Below, one piece after another: positions 26,999 to 35,472 of a stretch of 64,000 nucleotides of DNA. The DNA is from an uncultured Barnesiella sp. (GTDB lineage: Bacteria > Bacteroidota > Bacteroidia > Bacteroidales > Barnesiellaceae_A). Below the pieces are notes generated by a model. That model was given only the letters and a program-made list of their open reading frames with translations, did no database searches and was not told the DNA's origin. Position 1 is the first letter of the stretch; each line of letters starts with the position of its first letter. A program made the translations under genes and the position numbers. Location of the stretch: positions 186,001-250,000 of the forward strand of contig CALUJY010000002.1 in assembly GCA_944321085.1 (NCBI GenBank). Direction: 5' to 3'.

Positions 26999-29900
26999 AT
27001 GGATAAAAAATTTGCCGAATATACCCAATTCGACCTCTCGCAGATAAATAAAGAGATGCTTCAAGAATGGGATAACAATGATTTGTTCCATAAGAGTATG
27101 AGCATACGAGACGGTCACCCGTCTTTCGTATTTTATGAAGGGCCGCCATCGGCCAACGGAATGCCCGGCATACACCACGTCATGGCACGCTCTATCAAAG
27201 ATATCTTTTGCCGGTATAAGACGATGAAAGGTTTTCTCGTCAGAAGAAAAGCCGGATGGGATACTCATGGACTACCGGTAGAGTTGAGTGTAGAAAAATC
27301 ATTAGGCATCACAAAAGAAGATATAGGTTCCAAAATATCGGTTGAAGACTATAATGCGGCATGCCGTAAAGATGTCATGAAATATACCCATGAGTGGGAA
27401 GACCTGACCCATAAAATGGGCTATTGGGTAGATACCGAGCACCCGTACATCACCTATGACAACAAATATATAGAGACACTGTGGTGGCTGCTGAAACAAC
27501 TGTATAATAAAAATTACCTGTATAAAGGCTACACTATACAACCCTATTCGCCGGCAGCTGGTACGGGGCTAAGCACACACGAACTGAACCAGCCCGGATG
27601 TTATAAGGATGTAAAAGACACTACCTGTATAGCCCAATTTACCATCAAGAATCCCAAGCCCGAGATGAGCCAATGGGGTACACCGGTATTTCTGGCATGG
27701 ACGACAACCCCCTGGACATTGCCTTCAAATACGGCTCTCTGTGTAGGTCCTAACATAGAATACAGTGTCGTAGAGAGTTACAATCCCTATACCGGGAAGC
27801 CCATCAGTGCCGTTGTTGCCACCGCTTTGTTACCGTCGCTTTTCAATCCTAAGGCGCAAGGCATAGAACTTTCCGACTATAATCCCGGCGACAAGCTGAT
27901 ACCTTTCAAAGTAGTAGCATCTTATAAAGGTACCGAACTCGACGGCATGGAGTATGAGCAACTCATGCCATGGGTAAACCCGGGAGAAGGCGCATTCAGA
28001 GTCATCACGGGCGACTTCGTATCGACCGAAGAAGGTACGGGTATCGTACATATTGCACCTACTTTCGGTGCCGACGATAACCGCGTGGCAAAAGCTACGG
28101 GCATACCTCCGTTGATGTTGTTAGACCGTGACGGCAACCGTCGTCCTATGGTAGACATGACAGGCAAATTCTATCGCATAGAAGACCTCGACCCCGAGTT
28201 CGTAAAAGAAAATGTCAATGTCGACCTTTATAGCGAATATACCGGCCGCTTTGTAAAGAATGCCTACGACCCCTACCTCACCGACGAAGACTCTACGCTC
28301 GATATAGACCTGTGCGTAATGCTGAAACAGCAAAACAAAGTATTCAAGATAGAGAAGCATACCCATAACTACCCGCACTGCTGGCGTACCGACAAGCCGG
28401 TATTGTATTATCCGTTAGACAGTTGGTTTATACGCACAACGGCATGCCGAGACCGCATGATAGAACTCAACAACACGATTTGTTGGAAACCGCAGGCCAC
28501 CGGTACGGGTCGTTTCGGCAAATGGCTCGAAAACCTACAAGACTGGAACCTATCGCGCAGCCGTTATTGGGGTACTCCGCTGCCTATATGGCGTACTGAA
28601 GACGGTAGCGAAGAAATATGTATAGGTTCGATAGAGGAGCTCTACAACGAAATAGAGAAATCTATCGCCGCCGGATACATGCAGGAGAATCCGTACAAAA
28701 CAAAAGGATTTGTACCGGGCGATTATACAGAAGAAAATTACAACAAGATAGATCTGCACCGCCCCTATGTCGATGAGATAGTACTTGTGTCATCGACAGG
28801 GAAACCGATGCACCGCGAAAGCGACCTGATAGACGTATGGTTCGACTCGGGTGCGATGCCGTATGCTCAAATACACTACCCGTTCGAAAACAAAGAGGCT
28901 TTCGATGCACGGGAAGTCTACCCCGCTGATTTCATTGCCGAAGGAGTAGACCAAACGAGAGGTTGGTTCTTCACTCTGCACGCCATAGCTGCAATGGTAT
29001 TCGACAGCGTATCATACAAGACGGTCGTCTCAAACGGTTTGGTACTCGACAAATTCGGCAATAAAATGTCGAAACGTCACGGCAATGCCGTCGACCCGTT
29101 TACCACAATAGAAAAATATGGTTCAGACCCTCTGCGATGGTATATGATAACCAACGCATCGCCGTGGGAGAATCTGAAATTCGATATGGACGGTATCGAA
29201 GAGGTTCGCCGTAAATTCTTCGGAACGTTATATAACACATACTCGTTCTTTGCATTGTATGCCAACGTAGATGGCTTCACCGGCACAGAGCCCGTCATAC
29301 CGGTAGAAAAGCGTCCCGAAATAGACCGATGGATTATATCGCAACTCAATACTCTCGTAAAAGAGGTAGACAGCGATTATACCGGTTACGAGCCCACCCG
29401 TGCAGGACGCGCCATATCGGACTTTGTAAATGACAATCTGAGCAACTGGTATGTCCGACTCAACCGCAAACGCTTCTGGGGCGGCGAGATGGACGACAAT
29501 AAACTGGCAGCTTACCAAACTCTTTACACCTGTTTGGTAACCATCACCCAGTTGATGGCGCCTATTGCACCTTTCTACTCCGACAAGATGTATAAAGACC
29601 TCACTGCCATGACCGGCGACGGCGCACTCTCGGTTCACCTGAGCGACTTCCCGTCAAGCGACGAGGCTTGCATCGATAAAGAATTGGAAGAACGCATGCG
29701 CATAGCCCAAGACATCACCTCGATGGTACTTGCCTTACGTCGGAAAGTAAATATCAAGGTACGCCAACCGCTGTCGATGTTGATGATACCCGTCGTAGAC
29801 GAACAACAAAAGCAGCATATCGAGGCAATGAAGAGCCTGATTCTTACCGAAGTCAATGTCAAAGACTTGAAGTTCGTTGACAATGCGGCAGGAATCTTGG

Positions 29901-30424
29901 TAAAACGCGTAAAACCCGACTTCAAGAAACTCGGCCCGCGTTACGGCAAGATTATGAAACAGCTTGCCAATGCCATAACCGGCATGAGCCAAGAAGATAT
30001 AGCTACATACGAACGCGAGGGCAGCTATACATTCGAGATAGAAGGCACAAAGGCTGTCATAGGGGCAGACGATGCCGAGGTACTCTCGGAAGATATACCC
30101 GGATGGTTGGTCGCCAACGAAGGCCGACTTACCGTTGCATTGGATATAACTCTTACCGACGAGTTGCAAAAAGAGGGGTATGCCCGCGAATTGGTAAACC
30201 GCATCCAGAATATACGCAAATCGAGTGAGTTCGAGATTACCGACAAGATACGTATCACCATCGCTCACGACACCGTCATAGACGAAGTCGTAAAAGAGTA
30301 TGGCGAATACATCTCGCGCCAAACACTTGCCGACAGCATTGTCATAGGCGAAGTAAGCGGCGAAAATGTCATAGAGCTCGACTTAGACACATTCAAAATA
30401 AATATCCTAATAGAGAAAGCATAA
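26999..30424 (+). CDS. ileS: Isoleucyl-tRNA synthetase
   Basis: An 1141-residue class I synthetase that charges tRNA-Ile with isoleucine. It has the HIGH-type motif PSANGMPGIHHV (residues about 46-57), the CP1 editing domain inserted in the Rossmann fold (residues about 190-400), and KMSKRHGNAVDPF as the KMSKS motif. The size and motif spacing fit the long clade of IleS found in Bacteroidetes rather than the 940-residue enterobacterial type. Start ATG 26999 is chosen because AGGA lies 8 bases upstream and the family N-terminus is MDKKFAEY. A degenerate promoter-like TACCTTCG lies at 26952-26959. It leads the conserved cluster with the DksA-like gene, lspA and DUF4296. Confidence 0.95.
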   Translation: MDKKFAEYTQFDLSQINKEMLQEWDNNDLFHKSMSIRDGHPSFVFYEGPPSANGMPGIHHVMARSIKDIFCRYKTMKGFLVRRKAGWDTHGLPVELSVEKSLGITKEDIGSKISVEDYNAACRKDVMKYTHEWEDLTHKMGYWVDTEHPYITYDNKYIETLWWLLKQLYNKNYLYKGYTIQPYSPAAGTGLSTHELNQPGCYKDVKDTTCIAQFTIKNPKPEMSQWGTPVFLAWTTTPWTLPSNTALCVGPNIEYSVVESYNPYTGKPISAVVATALLPSLFNPKAQGIELSDYNPGDKLIPFKVVASYKGTELDGMEYEQLMPWVNPGEGAFRVITGDFVSTEEGTGIVHIAPTFGADDNRVAKATGIPPLMLLDRDGNRRPMVDMTGKFYRIEDLDPEFVKENVNVDLYSEYTGRFVKNAYDPYLTDEDSTLDIDLCVMLKQQNKVFKIEKHTHNYPHCWRTDKPVLYYPLDSWFIRTTACRDRMIELNNTICWKPQATGTGRFGKWLENLQDWNLSRSRYWGTPLPIWRTEDGSEEICIGSIEELYNEIEKSIAAGYMQENPYKTKGFVPGDYTEENYNKIDLHRPYVDEIVLVSSTGKPMHRESDLIDVWFDSGAMPYAQIHYPFENKEAFDAREVYPADFIAEGVDQTRGWFFTLHAIAAMVFDSVSYKTVVSNGLVLDKFGNKMSKRHGNAVDPFTTIEKYGSDPLRWYMITNASPWENLKFDMDGIEEVRRKFFGTLYNTYSFFALYANVDGFTGTEPVIPVEKRPEIDRWIISQLNTLVKEVDSDYTGYEPTRAGRAISDFVNDNLSNWYVRLNRKRFWGGEMDDNKLAAYQTLYTCLVTITQLMAPIAPFYSDKMYKDLTAMTGDGALSVHLSDFPSSDEACIDKELEERMRIAQDITSMVLALRRKVNIKVRQPLSMLMIPVVDEQQKQHIEAMKSLILTEVNVKDLKFVDNAAGILVKRVKPDFKKLGPRYGKIMKQLANAITGMSQEDIATYEREGSYTFEIEGTKAVIGADDAEVLSEDIPGWLVANEGRLTVALDITLTDELQKEGYARELVNRIQNIRKSSEFEITDKIRITIAHDTVIDEVVKEYGEYISRQTLADSIVIGEVSGENVIELDLDTFKINILIEKA

Positions 30425-30494
30425 TGCCATTATGACCGAACTCTATCGGATACTATATGTTAGTAAATTATTTAACTCATAAAACCTTATCCTT

Positions 30495-30875
30495 ATGGCA
30501 GAAAAAACTCGTTACTCAGATGCCGAACTCGAAGAGTTCCGCACTGTCATTAATGCCAAACTTGAAAAAGCACTGAGAGATTACGACAATTTGAAGGCAG
30601 CCATCATGAATACCGATGGAAACGATGTAACCGATACATCCCCTACATTCAAAGTATTGGAAGAGGGTGCCAACACGCTCTCAAAAGAAGAAGCAGGACG
30701 ACTTGCAGAACGTCAGATGAAGTTCATCCAACATCTTCAAGCTGCCCTTGTACGCATAGAAAACAAAACTTACGGTATTTGCCGGGAAACAGGCAAACTC
30801 ATCCCCAAAGAGCGATTGCTGGCTGTGCCACATGCTACACTGAGCGTCGAGGCCAAAAACAAAGGAGTAAAATAA
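30495..30875 (+). CDS. TraR/DksA-family protein lacking the C4 zinc-finger cysteines
   Basis: A 126-residue protein with the DksA-type layout: two coiled-coil helices (residues about 8-90; sequence AEERQMKFIQHLQAALVRIE-like) and a C-terminal region YGICRETGKLIPKERLLAVP. In DksA that region is a four-cysteine zinc finger; only the first cysteine is kept here, with T-G in place of the second. Family members bind the RNA polymerase secondary channel and modulate transcription; whether this variant does so is inference. It lies 70 bases after ileS and is followed by a terminator, so it may be both part of and end of the ileS transcript. Confidence 0.8.
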   Translation: MAEKTRYSDAELEEFRTVINAKLEKALRDYDNLKAAIMNTDGNDVTDTSPTFKVLEEGANTLSKEEAGRLAERQMKFIQHLQAALVRIENKTYGICRETGKLIPKERLLAVPHATLSVEAKNKGVK

Positions 30876-30890
30876 ATTTACACATCTGCT

Positions 30891-30938
30891 CCGGCTACAT
30901 GACACTATGACGGTATGTCATGTAGCCGGCACATTTTT
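30891..30938 (+). terminator. Terminator between the DksA-like gene and lspA
   Basis: A perfect 14-base-pair stem (30891-30904 with 30916-30929, ccggctacatgaca / tgtcatgtagccgg) followed by cacattttt. Confidence 0.75.
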
Positions 30939-30967
30939 AACTCTCGTATCAACCATTTTCATATAGC

Positions 30968-31609
30968 ATGAAGCGAATAACAAGGGGACAATGGGCTGTC
31001 ATCATTGTCGTAGCCATACTGCTCATAGACCAATGCACCAAAATTGCTGTAAAAACCAACATGTATTTAGGCGAGACCATAGATATAACGGGTTGGTTCA
31101 AAATAGCATTTATCGAGAACAATGGTGCGGCTTTCGGCATGGAAATAGGCGATAAACTCTTCCTTACGCTGTTTCGCATCGTAGCAGCCGGCGCACTGGG
31201 CTATCTGCTATGGTATATTACCCGAAGAGAGCAATATACAATGGGTTTTGTTGCTTGTGTGGCCGCCCTCGAAGCCGGTGCCATAGGCAATATCATAGAT
31301 TGCATGTTCTATGGTATCATATTCAATGCCCCCATACCACCCGAGGTAGCGGTATTGTTCCCCGAAGGTGGCGGCTATGCCGGGTTTTTGTACGGTCGCG
31401 TGGTAGACATGCTCTACTTCCCGCTGTTCGAGTTTTATTGGCCTGACTGGATGCCGTTTATTGGTGGCGAGCTGTTCGAATTTTTCCGTCCGGTATTCAA
31501 TATTGCCGACTCTGCCATTACCGTAGGCATGTTGTGCATCATATTGTTTTACCGCCGATACTTTTTGTCTGACCACTCGACACAAACCAGCAACAACAAC
31601 GGCCAATGA
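30968..31609 (+). CDS. lspA: Lipoprotein signal peptidase (SPase II)
   Basis: A 213-residue inner-membrane aspartyl protease that removes the signal peptide of lipoproteins after diacylglycerol transfer; the many lipoproteins of this window are its substrates. Four membrane helices are seen. The motifs IENNGAAFGM and FNIADSAITVG carry the conserved residues, including the two catalytic aspartates (one in the loop with DQ near residue 21 and later, DS of NIADSA). The family shows a Bacteroidetes-type insertion of 40 residues in the periplasmic loop (VPEGGG region). Its stop overlaps the DUF4296 start by 4 bases (ATGA). Confidence 0.92.
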   Translation: MKRITRGQWAVIIVVAILLIDQCTKIAVKTNMYLGETIDITGWFKIAFIENNGAAFGMEIGDKLFLTLFRIVAAGALGYLLWYITRREQYTMGFVACVAALEAGAIGNIIDCMFYGIIFNAPIPPEVAVLFPEGGGYAGFLYGRVVDMLYFPLFEFYWPDWMPFIGGELFEFFRPVFNIADSAITVGMLCIILFYRRYFLSDHSTQTSNNNGQ

Positions 31610-32505
31610 AAAAAGGCTTCGTAGGCATATTGTTGGTAATACTATTTCTGCCGTTTACCTCGTGTAAACAGCAGAACGAAGGAGTATTGAGTAAAAAACA
31701 GATGTCCGATTTGCTCGTCGACGTACATAAATCGGAGGCTGTAATGGCTCTCAATTATAGTAAATTCCCCAACGATAGCGCCAAAAGTGTCGTTCGTGCA
31801 GCCATCTTCAAGCGGCACAATATTACCCAAGCACAATTCGACTCGTCGCTTGTATGGTATGGCAACCACATAGAAGATTATATGGAAATCTATGACCAAG
31901 TCATAGACCGGTTGAACAAAGAGAATGATGAGATAAAAACACTCATAGCAAAAGACAATGCTCAAATACTCACCCGTGCCGGCGACACGGTAGATATATG
32001 GAAACTCGAAAGAAGCCATATCTTCGACGCGGGCAAGAGAGAAAATATATTTGCATTCGATATTACGGCCGACGAGAACTTCTTTCACAATGACCGTTTT
32101 ATACTGAAAATACATGTCGTAAACGTACCGAAAGACGACGCCAAGCCGCTTACATATTTGGCCGTAAGGCACGACGAACAAAATATAAACTATAATTGGG
32201 GTAAAATAGAGAAAGAGGGATGGAACGAGCTGAAAGTGCAATGCGACTCGTCCATACGGATGAATACCGTGTACGGTTACATTGCCATGCCCGAACGCAG
32301 CGACGCTCATGTAATGTACATGGATAGCATCATATTGCTACGTATCCATGAAAAGCCGGGCATGGAAGAGTTTTCGTACCATGTCATGGAGTCACTGCCC
32401 AACCGTATCGTAAAACGCCCCGGAATAAAAAGCTCCCAAAAGGAAACGACAAAACCCAAAACATCGTCGGCCAAGTTGTTATATAAAAACCTAATACCTG
32501 AATAA
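31606..32505 (+). CDS. DUF4296 domain lipoprotein
   Basis: A 299-residue lipoprotein (lipobox PFTSC, cysteine near residue 20). DUF4296 fills residues about 25-110 (LSKKQMSDLLVDVHKSEA, later FDSSLVWYGNHIEDYMEIYDQ). A second beta-rich domain with FAFDITADENF and SIILLRIHEKPG follows, and a basic tail (KRPGIKSSQKETTKPKTSSAK). DUF4296 follows lspA in many Bacteroidetes, with which it is translationally coupled here. Its function is unknown; membrane-anchored in the periplasm or facing outwards is possible. Confidence 0.85.
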   Translation: MKKGFVGILLVILFLPFTSCKQQNEGVLSKKQMSDLLVDVHKSEAVMALNYSKFPNDSAKSVVRAAIFKRHNITQAQFDSSLVWYGNHIEDYMEIYDQVIDRLNKENDEIKTLIAKDNAQILTRAGDTVDIWKLERSHIFDAGKRENIFAFDITADENFFHNDRFILKIHVVNVPKDDAKPLTYLAVRHDEQNINYNWGKIEKEGWNELKVQCDSSIRMNTVYGYIAMPERSDAHVMYMDSIILLRIHEKPGMEEFSYHVMESLPNRIVKRPGIKSSQKETTKPKTSSAKLLYKNLIPE

Positions 32506-32585
32506 ACACTATGAAAAGAGGATTTTTCTCACATCAACTTTGCTGTGGACGGTCGCTGCTCAATAAGCATATCTTATACCTCACG

Positions 32586-32900
32586 ATGGATTACAGGTTA
32601 GACTCTATCTTACCGTTCCAGCGCGAAGTATCTCTCACGACATTTTGCGAAGGTCTGTTATTGGCCGTCTCTCCCGCTTTCGACGAGTTAAAAGATAAAT
32701 TCATTTCGAGTCTCGCACAAGAGCTGCAAAATAACTCTTCCATAACCGTCGGCGAGGCCGTATTACGCAACAGCATATATCGTAAATGTTGCATCAGCGA
32801 CGACGAAGAGTGTCGCCTGTATGCCATCACATCGATAGACTGGCACACGGGAAGGCTTCGCGAACATGCCGGTGTAGAACTTATCGAAGTAATGAAATAG
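32586..32900 (+). CDS. Small conserved-looking hypothetical protein
   Basis: A 104-residue protein, mostly helical by composition, with SILPFQREVSLTTFCEGLLLAVSPAFDELKD and a C-terminal HTGRLREHAGVELIEV. I recognise no domain. The frame opens at ATG 32511, six bases after the DUF4296 stop, but the first 25 residues are cysteine-rich and poorly ordered, so I prefer the internal ATG (MDYRLDSILPF); both remain possible. It lies between DUF4296 and DUF5131 genes and is probably co-transcribed with them. Confidence 0.5.
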   Translation: MDYRLDSILPFQREVSLTTFCEGLLLAVSPAFDELKDKFISSLAQELQNNSSITVGEAVLRNSIYRKCCISDDEECRLYAITSIDWHTGRLREHAGVELIEVMK

Positions 32901-32912
32901 CACGTCGATGCC

Positions 32913-33626
32913 ATGATACGCGATTGCGGATGGAATCCATGGCATGGCTGCACGAAAATATCGGAAGGATGCCGCCATTGTTATGTCTATCGTTTCGACT
33001 CGCGTTATGGAAAAGATAGCCGAGAGGTTACAAAAACAGCTGCATTTTCGTTGCCGATACAACGCAAAAAAAATGGAGACTATAAAATACCTTCGGGGAG
33101 ATTGGTATATACCTGTTTCAGCTCCGATTTCTTTCTCGACAAGGCCGATGCGTGGCGACCTGCTGCATGGGAAATGATGCGCATAAGAGAAGACCTGCAC
33201 TTCCTTTTCATCACCAAACGGATAGACCGTATCGCGCTATGTCTGCCTGACGACTGGGGCAAGGGTTACCCGAACGTAACGATAGGGTGCACCGTAGAAA
33301 ACCAACAGATGTGCGACTATCGCCTGCCCTACTTTCTACAAGCTCCTATTGCCCATAAAATCATCGTTTGCGAGCCCTTATTAAGCTCCATAACATTACC
33401 CTCTTGCAAAGGTGTCGAACAGGTTATTGCCGGAGGCGAATCGGGATATAATGCCCGTCCTTGCCATTATGAATGGCTTTTACATTTAAGGGCGCAATGT
33501 GCCGAGCAAAACATAGGCTTTCATTTCAAACAGACAGGCGCGCTTTTTATAAAAGACGGACATGCCTATCATATACCCCGTCATGAACAAATATCGCAGG
33601 CTCACAAGGCAGGGATAGACTTATAA
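32913..33626 (+). CDS. DUF5131 (Gp37/Gp68-like) protein, radical-SAM-like
   Basis: A 237-residue protein of the DUF5131 family, known from phages (Gp37/Gp68) and bacteria. The N-terminal WNPWHGCTKISEGCRHCYV carries the three cysteines, spaced C-x6-C-x2-C, in the place of a radical-SAM iron-sulphur site; FLFITKRIDR, GCTVENQ and GGESGYNARPCHYEW follow in the usual order, and FHFKQTGALF near the end. The substrate and reaction are unknown. Start ATG 32913 is 12 bases after the upstream stop. It ends the ileS-lspA cluster. A phage-derived gene is possible, but no other phage genes adjoin. Confidence 0.8.
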   Translation: MIRDCGWNPWHGCTKISEGCRHCYVYRFDSRYGKDSREVTKTAAFSLPIQRKKNGDYKIPSGRLVYTCFSSDFFLDKADAWRPAAWEMMRIREDLHFLFITKRIDRIALCLPDDWGKGYPNVTIGCTVENQQMCDYRLPYFLQAPIAHKIIVCEPLLSSITLPSCKGVEQVIAGGESGYNARPCHYEWLLHLRAQCAEQNIGFHFKQTGALFIKDGHAYHIPRHEQISQAHKAGIDL

Positions 33627-33713
33627 AGCCTACGACAAACGACGTAACTCTATCCGCTGTGTCATCGCCGGAGACGAAAAGCGACAGCATACATAAACGA
33701 TACGAAACAAAAA

Positions 33714-33744
33714 ACAGCAGAGATGCTCGTCGCATGTCTGCTGT
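33714..33744 (-). terminator. Terminator-like hairpin downstream of the RND operon
   Basis: Stem acagcaga / tctgctgt (33714-33721 with 33737-33744) with inner atgc/gcat. On the minus strand it is followed by six T, so it ends leftward transcripts. It could end the candidate small RNA's read-through. Confidence 0.65.
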
Positions 33745-33782
33745 ATATTCAGTTTATCTTCTAATAATTAATCCATTAAGGT

Positions 33783-33908
33783 CAAAAAAAATACATGTTT
33801 TTCATCATAAACATGCCCATTCTCTTAATTGTTATGGGCTGAAAAAGTGTAATTCTATAGTAGATTAAAGGTAACTGAGATTGGTTTTATCAATTGTTGT
33901 TTTCTCAT
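33783..33908 (-). ncRNA. Candidate small RNA of about 126 nucleotides
   Basis: On the minus strand a TATCTTTG element (33916-33923) is followed about 8 bases later by a predicted start. The transcript folds into hairpins: gag..ctc closing an attg/caat stem; gcccat/atgggc (33815-33820 with 33834-33839); and catgttt/aaacatg (33794-33800 with 33809-33815) followed by a run of T to 33784. No protein longer than 12 codons is encoded. It sits just past the end of the RND operon. The RNA's existence and target are inference. Confidence 0.45.
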
Positions 33909-33915
33909 TACGCGA

Positions 33916-33923
33916 CAAAGATA
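33916..33923 (-). promoter_or_regulatory. -7 promoter element of the candidate small RNA
   Basis: TATCTTTG on the minus strand, an exact TAnnTTTG match, with a TTTTG 22 bases further upstream that may serve as the -33 element. No protein gene starts within 300 bases downstream. Confidence 0.5.
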
Positions 33924-34083
33924 CAACAAATTATTTTACCAACTACAAAATTTTGACTTTTTTTTGTGTTATATTATCACAATTACCTTTTAATATACCT
34001 TATAGACACTTACAGAGGCGATTACAATTTATAATCTTCCTCTTATTCACTGGTAAGAAGGAAATATCGCACAACAATCGTTG

Positions 34084-35472
34084 TTATTCCCAGCCGCCAC
34101 CCAAGGCTTTATATAATTGCACAAGAGCAAGTTGCTTGCCCAAAACGGCCTGACTCAGACTTATTTGGGCATCGAAGTACCCACGTTGTGCATCGAGCAC
34201 ATCGAGATAGCTAATATATCCCTTGATATATTGCAGATTGGCCAATTTGTTATTGCTGTATGCTGCCTGTTCCAACTTCTTACGCGAATTATACACGTCC
34301 TTGCTTTTATTGAACGTTATGATAGCATCGCGGGCATCCTTGAATGCAACCAATACCTGCTTTTCGTATTTATATACCTCACGTTCGTATGCGGCTTCCT
34401 GAGCCCTCCATTTGGCTTTGTTTTGTCCGAAAGAGAATAGCGGAGCCAACAAGTTGGCGCTGATAAACGTATAAGGCGAACTGAAAAAATCTTTGAACTC
34501 CTCACTTTCGAGACCCCAGTTGGCCGTCAGACTCAACCGCGGGAACATATTGGTGAATGCTATGCCAACGTCGGCATTGGCTGCTATCAACGCTTTTTCA
34601 GCGGCCTGTACATCGGGGCGTCTTTCCAAGAGCGATGAAGGCAATCCGGCCGGCAGCTCATCGGGCAATAGCTCTGCTTGTTCGTCCATCATCATGCGAC
34701 GTATGGGATATGGGAATTCTCCTGCCAAAAGGGCAATTTCATTTTCTTTCATGGCAATAGAGCGTTCCAAATCGGGCACTAAGGTTGCCGTACGAGCTAA
34801 CTCTACTTGTGCTTGCTGGTAGGGTGTCTCAGAAGTCAAGCCACCTTCGAAACGCAACTTTGCTAGCCGTAGGCCCTCTTCTCTCGCACGCAATGTCTGC
34901 TTTACAATAGACAACTCGTTATCCAAAGCCGATAGTTCAAAGTATGATTGTGCCACCTGCGCTACCAAACTCACTTGCAATGCACGTTGATTGTCTATTG
35001 CTTGCAGCAATTCGGCATTGCTGCGCTCGTATGCCCAGCGCAACCTACCCCACAAATCTATCTCCCAAGAGATAAGCATCGCACCGTGTATTTCGGGCAT
35101 GACGTCCCTGTCATTTCCTCCATAATTTTCCACTTCGCGATTGGCATGAATATCGGCATCGAAATGTGGTAGCATCTTGCCTAAATCGACACGCTTCAAA
35201 GCGGCCAACTCCTTTATTCGCGCAATAGATGCCAACATGTCCTTATTGTTTTCGAGAGTCTTCCGAATGAGTTGTTGCAAAATCGTGTCGCCATACACCT
35301 CCCACCAATGCATGTCGGCCAACGAAAAAGTATCATCGGCTTGTGTCAGCGAATCTAACTGCCCGGGCAACTCCATTTCGGGACGGACATACGCCTTGCC
35401 CAACTTGCACGATGTAGCAGTAAGCAGGCATATAAAGCCTATCGCTATCAATATATATGGGGTATGTTTCAT
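34084..35472 (-). CDS. Outer-membrane efflux channel, NodT/OprM family
   Basis: A 462-residue lipoprotein of the TolC superfamily (lipobox TATSC, cysteine near residue 22). The mature protein opens GKAYVRPEMELP, then has the two repeated helical-barrel halves with the usual RPDVQAAEKALIAANADVGIAFTNMFPRLSL at mid-length and ends YIKGYISYLDVLDAQRGYFDAQISLSQAVLGKQLALVQLYKALGGGW. It forms the outer-membrane end of the tripartite pump encoded by the two genes upstream. Its start overlaps the pump stop by 4 bases. Confidence 0.88.
   Translation of the reverse strand: MKHTPYILIAIGFICLLTATSCKLGKAYVRPEMELPGQLDSLTQADDTFSLADMHWWEVYGDTILQQLIRKTLENNKDMLASIARIKELAALKRVDLGKMLPHFDADIHANREVENYGGNDRDVMPEIHGAMLISWEIDLWGRLRWAYERSNAELLQAIDNQRALQVSLVAQVAQSYFELSALDNELSIVKQTLRAREEGLRLAKLRFEGGLTSETPYQQAQVELARTATLVPDLERSIAMKENEIALLAGEFPYPIRRMMMDEQAELLPDELPAGLPSSLLERRPDVQAAEKALIAANADVGIAFTNMFPRLSLTANWGLESEEFKDFFSSPYTFISANLLAPLFSFGQNKAKWRAQEAAYEREVYKYEKQVLVAFKDARDAIITFNKSKDVYNSRKKLEQAAYSNNKLANLQYIKGYISYLDVLDAQRGYFDAQISLSQAVLGKQLALVQLYKALGGGWE

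Larger units (their letters stand above)
33627..34083. other. Intergenic region of 457 bases without a protein gene
   Basis: It contains the candidate small RNA and its promoter and the terminator hairpin at 33714-33744. The segment 33930-34083 is AT-rich and has no recognised structure. Confidence 0.6.

Noticed and set aside
32511..32585. Longer start for the small gene after DUF4296
   Set aside because: The first 25 residues are cysteine-rich and unlike the rest; kept as a possible alternative only.
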